From NCBI RefSeq assembly GCF_008831285.2, contig NC_045140.1:8552505-8616504 (forward strand): a DNA stretch of 64,000 bases. Reading direction: 5' to 3'. This DNA comes from Nymphaea colorata. Its lineage: Eukaryota; Streptophyta; Magnoliopsida; Nymphaeales; Nymphaeaceae. Below, in pieces: positions 24,001 through 42,279 of the stretch. The translations under genes and the position numbers were made by a program. The stretch's first letter is position 1, and each line of letters opens with the position of its first letter. Below the pieces are notes generated by a model. That model did not search any database, was not told the DNA's origin, and worked only from the letters and a program-made list of their open reading frames with translations.

Positions 24001-26255
24001 CTTTTCAAAGGAAAGGTGATTACGAGACCTATTTATCATTTTGAGTTATTGTTTCAACTCTGTTCACTCTACATCACCATTTCCTTTTTTCTCATTTTTC
24101 TTTCAAATTCTGGCACCTTCATGACCTCTTTACTGCTCTTTTGTTTGTTGCAGCTTCTATTTGTTCATGTTGATATGGACAATGAGGATGTTGGAAAACC
24201 AGTTTCAGAATACTTTGGTGTGTCTGGAGATGGTCCAATAGTATGTCAATCCTGTTGTTTCTATCATCTACTATGTTCTTGCTGGATTCTGGTACAAGCA
24301 GGGAGTTATTCACATGTTCGTCTATGTAGGTTCTTGGATACTCGGGAAATGATGATTCCAAGAAATACAAGCTTGATGGTGAAGTGAACCTTGATGCTCT
24401 CAAGGTTGGACACGTAACTTTTTTCTCAATATGTTACTTTGGTGGAAGCTGGGAGCTTTTATCCAGCTTACTCTACCCCCTATCATTGCATGTTTCACTT
24501 GATGCAAAATTCTCATGTTCTTTTTATTACTACTTTTTTATTATCAAACCTGATAATGCTTATTTAGCAATAAATAGTTGTTGATCGGTCATTGGAGTAT
24601 AGAATTCTTCAAAAGCTTATAGAATTCAATTTCTCAGCAAACAACTCTTTGCATCTATTAGGATCAATCTGTAAGCACAGCCTAGGGCATGTAATTTTAT
24701 TGAATGACATGGTTTCTAAATTCTAATAGCTTTTGATTAAGCTCTTTTCTGTACAGAATATTTGATAATTTTCACATGCTACTGTTTCTTCGAAAAATAC
24801 AGAAGGGATTTCTATAGTTATTTACCTATAGCTCCCTTCTTCACAAGATTTGTAAAGTGAAACAGTCTGAGAAATTGGCTTGCTGAGATATTGAATGATA
24901 TCGGTATGTGTAGAATCATTGCTCCGAAGTTGCTTTCACAGTCACATGGTTGGTTTTTTTAGGAGTTTTTTTTGTTTTTCATTTTTTTTGTTGACAGAAA
25001 GTGGTTATGGGCTTTCTTTAGTGTCACTGCTCATGAATCCTATTCTTTGGTTTATAGGCATTTGCTCAGGGTTTTTTAGAAGATAAACTTAAGCAATTCT
25101 ACAAGTCGGATCCAGTTCCTGAGAAGGTAAGATTCCAACTGTTGACCCATGTTGTGAAATTGCTTATTGTATCAAAATTGCCTTCTCAATTTTAAATATT
25201 TACAGAATGACGGAGACGTGAAAATTGTCGTCAGTAACAATTTTGACGAAGTGGTGCTGGACGAATCCAAGGATGTTCTTCTGGAGGTATAGATTATCAC
25301 TCCTGGGGTGGCGGAGGGGGAAGACCTTTGTTACATTCCTAGTAGACTTTCTGGGGAAGTTTCCCAATCTTCCTTTCTTACATTGCTGATGCCTTTTATT
25401 TTTCTGGCTTTTGATAATTGATATAGATCTATGCACCATGGTGTGGTCACTGTCAAGCGCTTGAGCCAACTTACAACAAACTAGCAAAACATCTGCGTGG
25501 TATTGATTCTCTTGTTATAGCAAAAATGGATGGCACCACTAACGAACATCCCAGGGCAAAGGTTCTTCAATTTTCCTGCATATAATTTACACTTCTATTT
25601 GGTTGGTTATTTAACACGTGGCAATAAATTTGAAAAAGTTAGGAGAGATCTACAGACCAAGTTGGCATTCTGTGATCTGTTGCCAGCAATATGCTTGTAG
25701 TACTACTCTGTGTTTGGTGTCTGTTCTATGGTGTTTGAACTGGAACTTTTTTTTTATGTTTACACGGTACATCTTTCTTACCTGCGTTCTAAGGTAGAAT
25801 GTAAAATCAGAACGCTAAAAGCTGCTTTTCTTTTGCAGTCGGACGGATTCCCCACACTTCTTTTCTTCCCTGCAGGCAATAAGAGCTTTGATCCTGTGAG
25901 TGAATCTGTGATTCCAAGTTTTGGTTATTTTTTACCATCTAAGATGAATGATGATGAGAGTTGAAAATTGCTCAGGAAAAGTACAATGATTTTTGTACAT
26001 TTCTCCACAGAACTTGCTTGGGGATTTTTTTTTTCTTCTTTTAGTTAATTAATTTAACTTGCGATACTTTCTTCTTTGCAACAGATTGTTGTGGAGACAG
26101 ATCGGACAGTGGTGGCATTCTATAAGTTTCTCAAGAAGCATGCATCAATCCCTTTTAAACTGCAAAAGCCTGTAAAAAAGGTGGAATCAGATGTGACCGA
26201 AACTGCTGCACCAACAGAAGGGGACGGTGGCAAGGATGTGAAGGATGAACTATAA
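21089..26255 (+). CDS. PDIL1-4: Protein disulfide isomerase-like 1-4, complete, 12 exons
   Basis: ER-lumen thiol oxidoreductase that forms and rearranges disulfides in secretory proteins. Coding exons: 21089-21669, 23105-23234, 23415-23580, 23678-23796, 23935-24015, 24154-24240, 24330-24404, 25058-25126, 25206-25286, 25427-25561, 25839-25895, 26085-26255. All introns are GT-AG and the frame is open throughout, giving 583 residues, close to the roughly 600 of the Arabidopsis protein. Order: signal peptide (about 12-38, Leu-rich), an acidic Glu/Asp-rich stretch (45-95), thioredoxin domain a with APWCGHC (active Cys 131 and 134), redox-inactive b and b' domains (about 205-430, including SAIVDFVF and MDNEDVGKPVSEYFGVSGD), domain a' with APWCGHC (Cys 469 and 472) and FPTLLFFPAGNKSFDP, and the C-terminal retrieval signal KDEL. 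The acidic N-terminal extension distinguishes this subclass from classic PDI. Exon 1 is GC-rich and the 1.4-kb first intron is the longest. An in-frame ATG at 21098 is an alternative start. Confidence 0.96.
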
Positions 26256-29200
26256 CGTGTTTTAGATTTGCTTGGAATTATTTTTCTTGGTACCGTTACG
26301 AATCGGAAGGTTAGTTTTTACAAATGGAGCGGAGAACTAAGGGCAAAACAAAAAGAGGAAAAAAGAAGAAGAAGAAAGTTTGCATGCTAAAATTGCACCC
26401 TTGAAAGTTTTGTGGCTACCTGAAACTTTATTTGTTCTATGCACATTTAAGCCACGAGGCTTTAGAATAAACTTGGGCGATCTCTCTCTCTCTCTTTGTA
26501 TATGGCTTTGAACTTGATGTCCAACTTCAGGGACTGACGAGCGACTATAACTACAATGATATGTCTTCAGACCAATTAGGGTGAAAGAATTACTATTTTA
26601 ATGTTTACTTAGAAAAAAACTGCTTTCTTTCGAGGAAACCTTTCTAGACTGCCCCCAATTATGGTTTGCTTCTGAGCTTGGGTGGACTTTGATCGGTTGG
26701 ACAAGAAAGTGATTGCAGGCACTTGATCGGGAGACTTGGGGCATTGAATCCAAAGTATTATTTTTGTCCAAACTTGGATTGAAACGAAGCCAATGTGTTG
26801 TGAGGAAACATTAGACGCATGTTCGTTCTTTCAAAACGCAAACTGCTTACCTAATCCGATCCAGGCTTCTCTAAGCTTTAATATTAGCGGGAGAAAATGT
26901 CCCTCATTCCCAACCATTAATGAGCTATAGAACAAGACAAGAGATTTTAGTTGTACGGCCGTTTGCTTGTTCCAAGTTTATTTCAGCGTTTAACATTGCT
27001 TTCAAATGTTTATTTTTGGACAAGGTCCAAGACGCCTGAAACTGAACCTATTACCAGCCGAAGAGCAGCGTCGGTGCTAGCGAAATCCACAACTGACCGA
27101 TTTCAATTTCGATCTGAAACAGAGATCGATTCAAGGGCGACAAAACGTGACATTTTTTTGTTTATTATTTTGTATATATTTTTTTTTTCAATTTTTATAT
27201 GGTCTTGCTCTTTAAAACTTTACTTGAAATAGACAACAACATTAGAACAAAAAAATATTTAGTTGAGGTACACCTAAACCCCCCAAAAATGTACTTTTCC
27301 AACCTCGAGAGGTCAATTTGTTTCTGAGAACCATTTGAACAACTTTAAACAATTGTAGAACTCCTGAAATGAAGTTTCCTGGCCTCCAATATATCTAAAA
27401 TCCCTAAAATGCACCTATCTGATTTGAAAAGGGTTTGTCCAACGACCATCAAGGATATTTCTCCACTCTAATCTTTGGGCAGATTTTGGGGTGTTTGGCA
27501 GCAGTGTATGTTATGAATCTGCCTCAAAAATTTGAGTAGATTTATGGAACACTATGTCGCAACATTTCAAGAATTTGCCCCATTCTTTGAGATAGATTCA
27601 TGAGACAGTAACAAATTGTTACTGTTAACAAACGACCCCTTAATGGAACAGTAGCAAACTATTTCCTTTGCCAAGTAGCTACTAAGATTTTTATGTTCCT
27701 GGCGCAATCAGGTTCTATCTTAAATGAACAGTTAACTTTTCCAATATCATATATCCATACATTGTAAAAGTGGATCCTTAACATATCATATTATGGCTCA
27801 GATTCGATTGCAAATTTAAAAGTCAGATCTGGATTTGGTTGCAAATTTGAAAGTTGGATTGCGATCAGAATTGCTTTGAAAATTTAAAAACTAGATTAGG
27901 ATATGGTAAAGTGATCTTTTCATTCAAATTTGAATCTTAATTTGAATATGAATGTATGAATATCCAATACGTTGGATATGGTAAGAGCTAGATCTGATTC
28001 AAATCTGGTCCATTAACATGCCTACCCAAGACAATAGTGTCCCTTAGTTAGAAATTTTTGGCTCAGCTACTGCTTTCATCCTATCATCCAGCGTTGTAAG
28101 TGGTCCGAATCAAGTGTGGATTTTGACAATTTTCAGTGTACCATATACGATTTTGATCTGACTGCTAACGTGTTTTGTTGTATCCGAGACACGTGTCCGC
28201 AGTTGCACTGACCGGCCCCACAAATTTATTTATTTTCATGTTGGTGTCTCGAACTATTTGCGCATTCATATATATTGGTACTCAGCTAAAAAGTTTCTGG
28301 CTCATTCATTGGTTGTACCAATATAATCAGTTAGTTACTCCACTGCTGTTGTGCTGATCTCCAACTGAAGATCAAATCATAGATTTGGGGAAGTAAAACC
28401 TTGTTAAGAGTTGTCAAGTTTCTCGAACGTGTGTTCGTTCACCCTTTCTTGGGATTAATGAATTAAAAAGAGAAGAAAGGGACATCCCACCTTCTTAGAT
28501 CATCAACAGGAAGCTACCAAAATTGTACCAAAGATATGTCGGTGAGCCTATTAAATAGAAACAAGAAAGATCTTCATAAATGTGCTTTTGGCATAATTTT
28601 GTTCTTTCAGTTTGCAAATTATGCTCCATTATTACTACAAACTTAAGATGACAAGTTTTGGCTTGGATTACATGTGCCTGCCGGAAGATCGACCAAGGTC
28701 CGGAATAAGAGTTGGATGGTTAGGTTTGTACGTGCCTACCAGAAAATCTACCGAGATTCGGAATAGGAGTTGGATAGTTAGGTTTGTACCATCATGTAGA
28801 ACCACAATATGGAATCTTAGAACAGGAAGTATGCTCCTTAGAACGGGAAGTATGCTCCTTTTCTTGAGAGCTTTTTCACAAGGCCGCCACTAGTCGATGT
28901 TGGAGTTGGTAACCGGAAATTAGTGGTTGATTAGGGATGTCAACAGATCAGATTTGAATTAGATATACCCTTAAACATATCTACTTTTTCAGATATGCAC
29001 ATATTCAAATTCAAATTTAGATTCGAATACAAACAAAGAAAAGTCGTATCGGAGTCTTGAGTCCCAAATCTAATTTCAAAAACTGAATCTGGCTTTTGCA
29101 TTCATATTTGAACCTTAGTCCAAATTTTGATCCGAATCTTACTGATTTTCAAAATGTAAGAACATTGGACACAATTGTTTGTAGACTTTCACAATAGTAG

Positions 29201-29332
29201 GTAGTGTATGATATATGCATGCATACATATTGTTCACCTCATACTATGTTTATTTTAAAAGATATGGTTTACTATTATGTTACATGGAATTCATGTTGGT
29301 CACATTATTTTATCAACGGCAGGGAATCAAAG
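26256..29332. other. PDIL 3' UTR and intergenic DNA
   Basis: The first 250 bp or so after the KDEL stop are the probable 3' UTR (AATAAA-like words such as AGAATAAAC near 26466). Beyond that I see only short unrelated frames. At 28675-28800 the phrase GTGCCT(G/A)CC(G/A)GAA(G/A)ATC...GGAATA(A/G)GAGTTGGAT(G/A)GTTAGG occurs twice about 62 bp apart, a small tandem duplication, and AACAGGAAGTATGCTCCTT is repeated in tandem at about 28818-28862. Confidence 0.5.
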
Positions 29333-29548
29333 ATGAAGCCCCACAAATACGATGTTGTATTTGAAGGCTGAGTACAAGGTATTTATAATAGTTGGGAGCA
29401 CTACCAACCACTCATCTACCAGTACGAGGGTGCAATCTTCAGGTCATTTACTAACATACAAGCGGCAAAGTTGTGTGTACATGAGTACTTGAAAAAGAAG
29501 CATGACAAGCAAATTAGTTGTAGTCATATAGAAACTATAGAGGTATAG
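29333..29548 (+). pseudogene. Isolated RNase H1/viroplasmin hybrid-binding domain with premature stop
   Basis: The + strand frame starts MKPHKYDVVFEG, meets TGA at codon 13, and continues VQGIYNSWEHYQPLIYQYEG, AIFRSFTNIQAAKL, then a Lys-rich end and TAG, 71 codons in all. This is the pattern of the small domain shared by RNase H1 N-termini and caulimovirus viroplasmin (Y-VV--G---GIY-SW--C---V-GF-GA-(F/Y)-SF----AA), which binds RNA-DNA hybrids. The stop falls where the family usually has a basic residue, so it fits a CGA to TGA change. An acceptor-like CAG precedes the ATG at about 29323, so it could be an exon of a larger gene or a transposon-carried piece. No RNase H catalytic domain is seen downstream. 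Confidence 0.6.
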
Positions 29549-35304
<5,756 letters not shown>

Positions 35305-37487
35305 ATGTCCAGTAACGAGCCCTGGGAGTGGCAGGATGACATACGTTTCCAATCAGACTCTCCCCTTGGTATGTTTCCGTTGAATGAATGGTGCTTTTGT
35401 TCTTCAAAGTGGCGTCAATTGGCTTTTGTAATGAAAACTTAGCTTTGTGTAGATATTTCTCATTGCCTCTGGGATGAACTGGAGCAAGGTGCCAAGAATT
35501 CGTGGTGTGTGTTTGACGAGACGACTCCGATAAAGGACTATGCTGGTTCTGATTATCCTGTTTCCTTTGTCACTGATCAAGGTACGCCTCTCTTAAATAA
35601 CTAGTAATTTTTCTGCTATTGAGCTTCCTAGATAGATAAAAAGCTGCATTGTTTGTTCATTACCAAAAGGAAGCTTATATCTGAAGTTCACATCATTATC
35701 TATAACCTGCACCTTGTAACCTCAGAGGTAACTGATAAGGGGATGGAAGAATATAGGAGCTCTTCATCTCAACTGAAAAGGCGGCGCATGTTGCAGTTTT
35801 CACCAGAAATGACTGTATGTACTTCTGATGAAAAAAAGTCATCAGCTTTATTTAAATCTAAGGTTCGTGAAGATTTTCTGTACCATTAATTTTATTTTCT
35901 TTTGTTTGGATTCTTTTTGGTTCAGTTGAAGGTGTTTGATCCTTCTTGGGGTTGAAATTTGAACATGAGGAAGCATTCTTCTTTTGATCAGGTTAGGGAG
36001 GACCCTTTAACAGGAGTAAGCGCGGATCTGTATTTTTCAGGTTCAGTCCCTGAAGGTCAAATCTGGGCTTCAAGGCTTCCAGGTTTGTCTCCTAGTATAG
36101 CGATCAAATGTGTGGTCTCAAGCGTACACGTTCTCTACTTCCATCATACAATTGACTCTCTTAATGTATGTTCTCGGATTTCATCATCCATCCCTACTTC
36201 CATGCTTGCAGAAGCATGGATATCTTTTTTTATTAAGGTTGGGCTGTACGTATTTAGGGTTTTTACATGTAAATATTTGTTCGTGTTAAATCAGATCTTG
36301 GTTCACACATGACATTCATACTCCCTTTAAGGTTTTATTAACTTTTAGTTACTTGGCTCCATGTATCAGAAGGTTGCAGGTCCGGTAGTGAGTACCTGGA
36401 TCAGTCACCAGACGGATGGCTTGTGGAGTGCTTCAATGATCAAGACATGCAGATCAGTTCAGATGACATGTAATTACTGATTAAATTTTAATAATAACAG
36501 TAGTACGAAGGGGTAGCAACAACAACAATGAATAGTAATATATAGTTCTAATAAACATAACATTTAGCAGTAAGATAGTGACGATGATAATACATCTTTA
36601 GTAGTTTACTGAGCATCAATTTGAACTTGTCAAATGTTTGCAGCAACTTCTCAGGCATCTCTGAGGAACAAATTGATGTATCAGGTTGGTTAAGTGTATT
36701 CTACTCATGCCTAAAGTTCTTTTTAGTGCAGAAAAGCTTTGATATGTCTATTTCTTTTTTGATCTTGTTATAGAATTTTGTACCATGCCACCTCAAACAG
36801 AAATGAATGCATGGCAGTCTACAGACTCTACACCTCAAGCTCTTTCTACTTATTTTTCAGGTATGTCTTCTGGACTTTAATTTTCAAATTCATCTGAGAT
36901 TGTGATTCTTGGGCCTACTTTTTCAAGGATTAAATTGAGTGACCATGCCAATTTTTTTTTTCAAATTTGAATTCCAAGAAGCTTCAACCAAAGTCTAAAT
37001 ACATGTACCAATACTCACTCTGAATAAATTGCTTTAGATTCCAATAAGCTTCACCTGAAGTGTGAAATACATGAGGAAGAGTTGAATTGAGGCTGCTTGC
37101 TTGGAGTCTGGCCTGCTATGAAATGATAAAAGTGGCATTATTGGTTTTACTTGGAGTTTGAGCGACTGTGCTTTCTTTTGTTCGTAACGATTTTCCTTGT
37201 TGTCAGGTACTCCGTCATCCACTGAAACTCCCAACAAACCATCTGCCCCTGTTGCGTACCCATTTACACTCATTAAGCCATGTGGAATGCAAGGAGCTGT
37301 AACCTTAAGTGACATCAATCAACGGATACTCACTCCACCAGCATCGATGTCAAAATACAAGAAGAGCAAGGATGCTGCTTCATCATATCCTACTTCAGCA
37401 TTTTCAGGGAAGCCTGTTGTTGCCCTGACTAAAATCCAAACTGAAGGAGGAAAAGGAAGCATCACAATAATGAGAACCAAAGGCTGA
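35305..37487 (+). CDS. XRI1: XRI1-like protein (X-ray induced 1 family), complete, 8 exons
   Basis: Member of the plant-specific XRI1 family; in Arabidopsis XRI1 is induced by ionising radiation and is needed for meiosis and post-meiotic development, acting in the nucleus. Coding exons: 35305-35368, 35453-35581, 35726-35862, 35992-36082, 36370-36469, 36644-36684, 36774-36860, 37207-37487. All introns are GT-AG, phases agree at every junction, and the product is 309 residues, near the Arabidopsis length of about 300. Visible blocks: the N-terminal EPWEWQDD; DISHCLWDEL; a basic KRRRMLQFSPE block at about 90-100; GCRSGSEYLDQSPDGWLVEC and FNDQDMQISSDDM in the middle; and the strongly conserved C-terminus VAYPFTLIKPCGMQGAVTL, DINQRI--PP, and FSGKPVVALTKIQTEGGKGS ending ITIMRTKG. 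No enzymatic domain is evident. The start was chosen because EPWEW is the expected beginning and the codon is the first ATG in frame. Confidence 0.93.
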
Positions 37488-39780
37488 AGATAATGAGTCT
37501 AGCAAGTTTCACCAATTGCTTTTTGGTAGTTTGCGAAATATCTGCTGAGTTTGTTTTCATCATTGGGTTACTTTATTCATAGACCCAGCATCTCTTGCTA
37601 TGTATTCTGGGTCTTAGCCCAACGATTGTAGGTCCAATGTATCCTTCCTCTTCTTTAAAAGTGTTTTTCTTCATAGTGTGACAGACTCTTGAGGTTCATA
37701 ATTCTATTAGAAAGTCAGCTGGTTTGTTGCTTGCAATGTATGGTTTGATGGTGAAGTTTTTGTACAATCATAGATGTCATCTTTGATCTTGGTTTGTTTC
37801 CTTTTGCAGAAACATTGTATTAGATAATGTAAATTACATAGTTCTTTTTGAAGGTTGCTTGTTTTCTAACACAGTTTTTTTTGAAGGCTTGCTTGTTTTC
37901 TAAACCTATTTTTTGTTCTCTTATTCATCACCGTTCTTTTTAGTGGCCAATTGGGTCTCCATTTATTTTTCACTCAAGTTGTGAGTCCATACCTCCTTAA
38001 GAGAAGCATGTCATGCCTTGACCTTGGACGTATAGTTAGTTAAGCAATTACATAACTAAGCATATTTATGATATTCTTCTCTGAAAAGCGGATAGAACAA
38101 TATTATGCAGCTTAAGCGCACAACACAGTGTTGATCCATCATTTTCTCTAAAACCTTGTCTACAAGCACAGAAAAATCATAGTTTTAGAAGTTCTCAAAA
38201 GTTCTAGCATTCAGTTGTTGATAGCATAATTTGAAAGCAGGGTCAGAACAGGTGTCTTCTCTTTTTCTTTATAGCAGTTTTTATTGCTGATATATGTTTC
38301 TCTTTGATGGGTCAAGACCCCAGTAATTGAGCTTGATTGAATGGTGTTGGACTACTGCAGTGGGTCCACTTCATTCTTTAACCATGAGATGTTGAATGAT
38401 TCATACAACCTACCATCTGCAAAAGTTGCATTATGATCTTACAGAAAAAGCAAGTCCGGACGTGATGTGTCAGTTAAGTTAATCATTCAAAGCCAAGGAC
38501 TGTTCCACATTGTGTCATCATCGATGCTTACATCATGAACCGTTGCTTGCTCTGGTTCAAGCAGGTTATATAGTTTCCTTAAGTAAATGATGGAGTCTAT
38601 ATTCTGTCTTGGACATTGCCTTAAAATCAGAGTTTAGATCATATGATGCGTGTGAATATGTCTAATGGTCTAATACTAGGTTCCAGTTGAAGGCAGTTTA
38701 TGAGTTTAATATACAAAGCATGCCTCTTCATGCAATCCCATGGGAAGATTATAGGACACAGCTCCCCAGTAAGCAGACAAACATGTTTGCCCAAATGTAA
38801 TGTTTGGTATAGTGTTCCCGTGAATGTTCTCTTGCGAATGATGTTGAGATTGTGAACATCACTACTACCAACAATTATTGATTGTTTACAGACCATAAGT
38901 AACCCCCCTCCCAAACCCCCCGAATTTGGGGGAAATTGCAACAGCCCTCAATGCTCGCTAGTAGTCAAGTATGAAAAAGAACATCAATTTATCACCATGG
39001 CATAGATTTTCTTATAGTGAAGTTTGGCTTCCTTGCTGGATTTCAAATAGCATATTTGAAATATGAAAGGCTTCTATGTTAATGTTGAAGGTATTATTTA
39101 CCTGATTTCTAAGGCTTAGGGTTTCTTTGGTAAGTAAACAAGAACAGGAATCTCTTTCTTTCTTGTGTTTGGTACATTAGAATTGAAAAACAAAATTTGT
39201 GGGGAATGTTTCACAAAAGATAAGATACTCTCCCAACTCATCTTATATATATAGATGCATCAAGGATTTTCAATCAACTTTATAATGCTTTTACCGGTCC
39301 CTTTCGTTTCTCATCATGTCCTGAAAGCTATGTAATGAGTCCAACTGATTGAACATGTTGAGAAACCAAGCACTAACAATTTCTTTCCAGAAATTTTCTT
39401 GAAAGATCTAATAAGATTTAGCTTGTTAAAAGATAAGATGCCTCATTTTGATGCCAAAATTTTGTCAGATAAAAATTGCTAAGAAAAATAACATTACTCA
39501 TCTACATGATAATGAATGCATATGGGCATCTATTTACATACCTTGAGGTTTTCAGTGCCTTTTTAAGTACCACATGTTTCTCTTAATAGCTTTTCAATGA
39601 GCATGTATAGAGTTTGACTGGTTCCAATTGACCATAATAACATATGTCTGTTATGTAAACTGCCAACCACATTAGACTATGGTACTTCTAACATTTGATT
39701 TTTCTCATCTAATGTTTGTGGACATATTTTTATTGATAGACTATGACCTTTTTTCATTAGAGTACCAACTGTTTTGTAGT
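37488..39780. other. XRI1 3' UTR and intergenic DNA
   Basis: The 3' UTR of the XRI1-like gene probably ends within the first 400 bp. A 30-bp phrase (TTTTTTGAAGG(T/C)TTGCTTGTTTTCTAA) occurs twice around 37848-37905. No protein-like frame is recognised in the rest. Confidence 0.45.
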
Positions 39781-39789
39781 TTCGCATAC

Positions 39790-40850
39790 TAAATTGCTTC
39801 AAAACCTTATTTATGTATGGCTCTTGTAAGAGTGCAAGAAGTTTTTTAAGCGATATCTTTTAATTTCAATGTCTAAAATGAATATTGTTTCATTCATGCC
39901 TTTCATCTCAAAATGAATAGACAACCAATCCTTCATTGGTTCCAGTAACTTTATGTCATTACTAGCTAGACGTATATCATCAACATAGTAAAAAAATAAC
40001 ATGCTTTCATTTTTGTTCTCATATGGTTTTTGGCGAGCTTTAAATCTCTCAATAGACATTTGAGTGTGTATCTTTATATTAAGAACTCATCTGTTCTCAA
40101 TAGCTTTCCTTCTTGAAGAACGACCAATAAGTTCCCATACTTTATTAATGTTTATGGATCTCATCTCTTTTATTGCACTCTTCTACTTTTCTTTTTCAGG
40201 GCTAAGGAGAGCTTCTTGCACAGATTTTGAAATGCCAATGTTATTGGAGCTATCGTCATAGCTTCTCTTTCTATGTCAAACCTATGTCATGGAACCTTTT
40301 TCTTCATACTTTGACAATGTGCTACAATTGCATTGACATTCTGTTCTACACGGGATTCACTCTCACTATCTAGTTGTGACCAACACATTTCTTTTTGTAT
40401 TTCAATTTCTTGAATAATATTATATTTACTTGTTTGAGATCATTCAACTCATGTAGTTGAATATCTCTCTCTCTATCACCATTTTTAGGAAATTCATTCT
40501 CCAATAATGTAGCATCCGAGAGCCTATTTCAGGAATACATCCATCAATACTGTCTCCTATGAATACATATCCCTTGAGGTGCTTAGAGTATCTAACAAAG
40601 ATGCATTTGTTTTTTTTCTCTCGGACCCAATTTCCTATGTGCATGAACATGATCATGAACATATGCAGCTGACCCCCAAGGTCTTAAGTTGATAAAGTCT
40701 AATTGTCTGTCTGTCCTAAATTCATAAGGAGTTGATGAAACAGATATAGTAAGAATACAATTAAAAACATGTGTCATTGTCAATAAACAATCTTCCAAAA
40801 ATGAGGTAGGTAGTTGATGGCGCATCAGAGATTTAACCATTTCCATAAGG
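39790..40850 (-). mobile_element. Degenerate Ty1/copia pol fragment (integrase to RT)
   Basis: On the - strand, in order: the end of the integrase region at 40846-40592 (LPTSFLEDCLLTMTHVFN, STPYEF, LRPWGSAAYV), the following KCIF--YS-H-KGYVF-like block at about 40620-40560, and reverse transcriptase at 40059-39811 with YVDDIRLASND (the catalytic YVDD) followed by FEMKGMNETIFILDIEIKR. This order is diagnostic of Ty1/copia, where integrase precedes RT. Stops and frame changes separate the blocks, about 400 bp between them is decayed, and no LTRs were found. Confidence 0.85.
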
Positions 40851-42279
40851 TTGAAAAGCTTTCATGCACATTCTTGGCAAGCGGATGATCATTTTGCACA
40901 CTTGAATCACCGAAAATGATGAAAGGAATGCTTGACAAATCCATCTCCAAAGTTTTGGCCTGAAGTTGACAAAATTCAGTAAAAATTCCAGCTAAATCAG
41001 CTTTTCCTGGTGATCTCGATATCCGATGACTGGCTTCCCGCCTTAATGTCCTGCATCACCGAAAAAACGTTTCCTAATGTGTTTTGCATCACTCGCAAGC
41101 CGTGTCTTACCAGTATACCACCACTATAGCATGTGGCCTTTATTATTCTGTCTTCAACACCCTTCGCAAGCCACTGCTATAGCCTTTTTTGCTTTGTTTT
41201 CCAATCGATTCACTACAATAGCCTCTATTGTTCTTCTTCGCTTCTTCCGACATCAACACTATAGGTTGTGCTCCCCCACACCTGCCTCTAGAGCTTGTCT
41301 TTAGCTGCCCATTCTTCCTTTTGGTGTCTTGTTTTCATATTGCGCTAAGTTGTGTCTCACCAGCCTATGGGGCCGTGCTCAACAAAAGCACTGAACGGGT
41401 CTAAACATAGCTGCCTTCGGCGGTGGGTGGACACACACGTGTACTTAGCATCGTTGCTTTTGATTGGCCTTTATGTACATGCATGCGGCTGTGCAAACCC
41501 TCTCAAGGCTTCTCTTTCTTCACAGCGGAGCGTCAAATCCCTGGTAGAAGCCCTGGGAGGTGCCATGGTCACCCTCCCACCTCCTCCATGGTTGTGGCCA
41601 CCGCAGGGGACTTAGGTTGGTGGTCTCAATCTTTGTGGTATCTGGTTGCACAATCCCCTCTCCTTAAATTGCTTGCTATGTCGTGTTAGTTTTCTTTGCT
41701 CGTTTGAGGGGACTCATCAGTTGGCAGTCCACCATATTCAATTGTGTTTTTGCTAGCTCACTTCAGCTACAAAATGCTCGTGGCCTCCTCCAAACCTTCC
41801 TCCCACTCGCACACTGTGAGTTTCTCCTCTTGCGGATGGGTGACTGTTCTTTGTGGCCAAGGCACCTCAAGGTAATTTCCATTGGTTGGCCAGCCCTCTT
41901 GGTTTGGTGTGTCCCCTCTTCCCATCATGTTTCCAAGCTTTGCCACCTAGTTCAGTCTACAACTTCTATCAGTGTCAGATGAGGTCAATGGTGGTCTCAC
42001 ACTTTGAATGACAACCGAGCTGTCACGTGTACACTTTGCCGCTTTCTCGCTTGTCAGAATGATCAACGAGTTACCAATTGGCGGCACAGGTTTGCGGCGG
42101 TTGTTTCTTCCTTCTACCAGTTGTCCCTCAGTCACCAACCTCTGATGCTAGCTCTATTTATTTTGGCTCTATCTGGCTTCCATAGACTGAACTTATTTTT
42201 CTTAGCGTACAGGTATGCCTTCCTCAGTAGAGGTTTCACGTGTCATCTACCTAGGTGGACATCCATACCAATACTCATT
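40851..42279. other. Unassigned, possibly 5' part of the LINE
   Basis: CT/GC-mixed sequence with several overlapping short + strand frames lacking clear family motifs. Because the LINE RT downstream should be preceded by an endonuclease domain of about 700-800 bp, part of this stretch may be decayed LINE sequence, but I could not identify endonuclease motifs. Confidence 0.35.
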
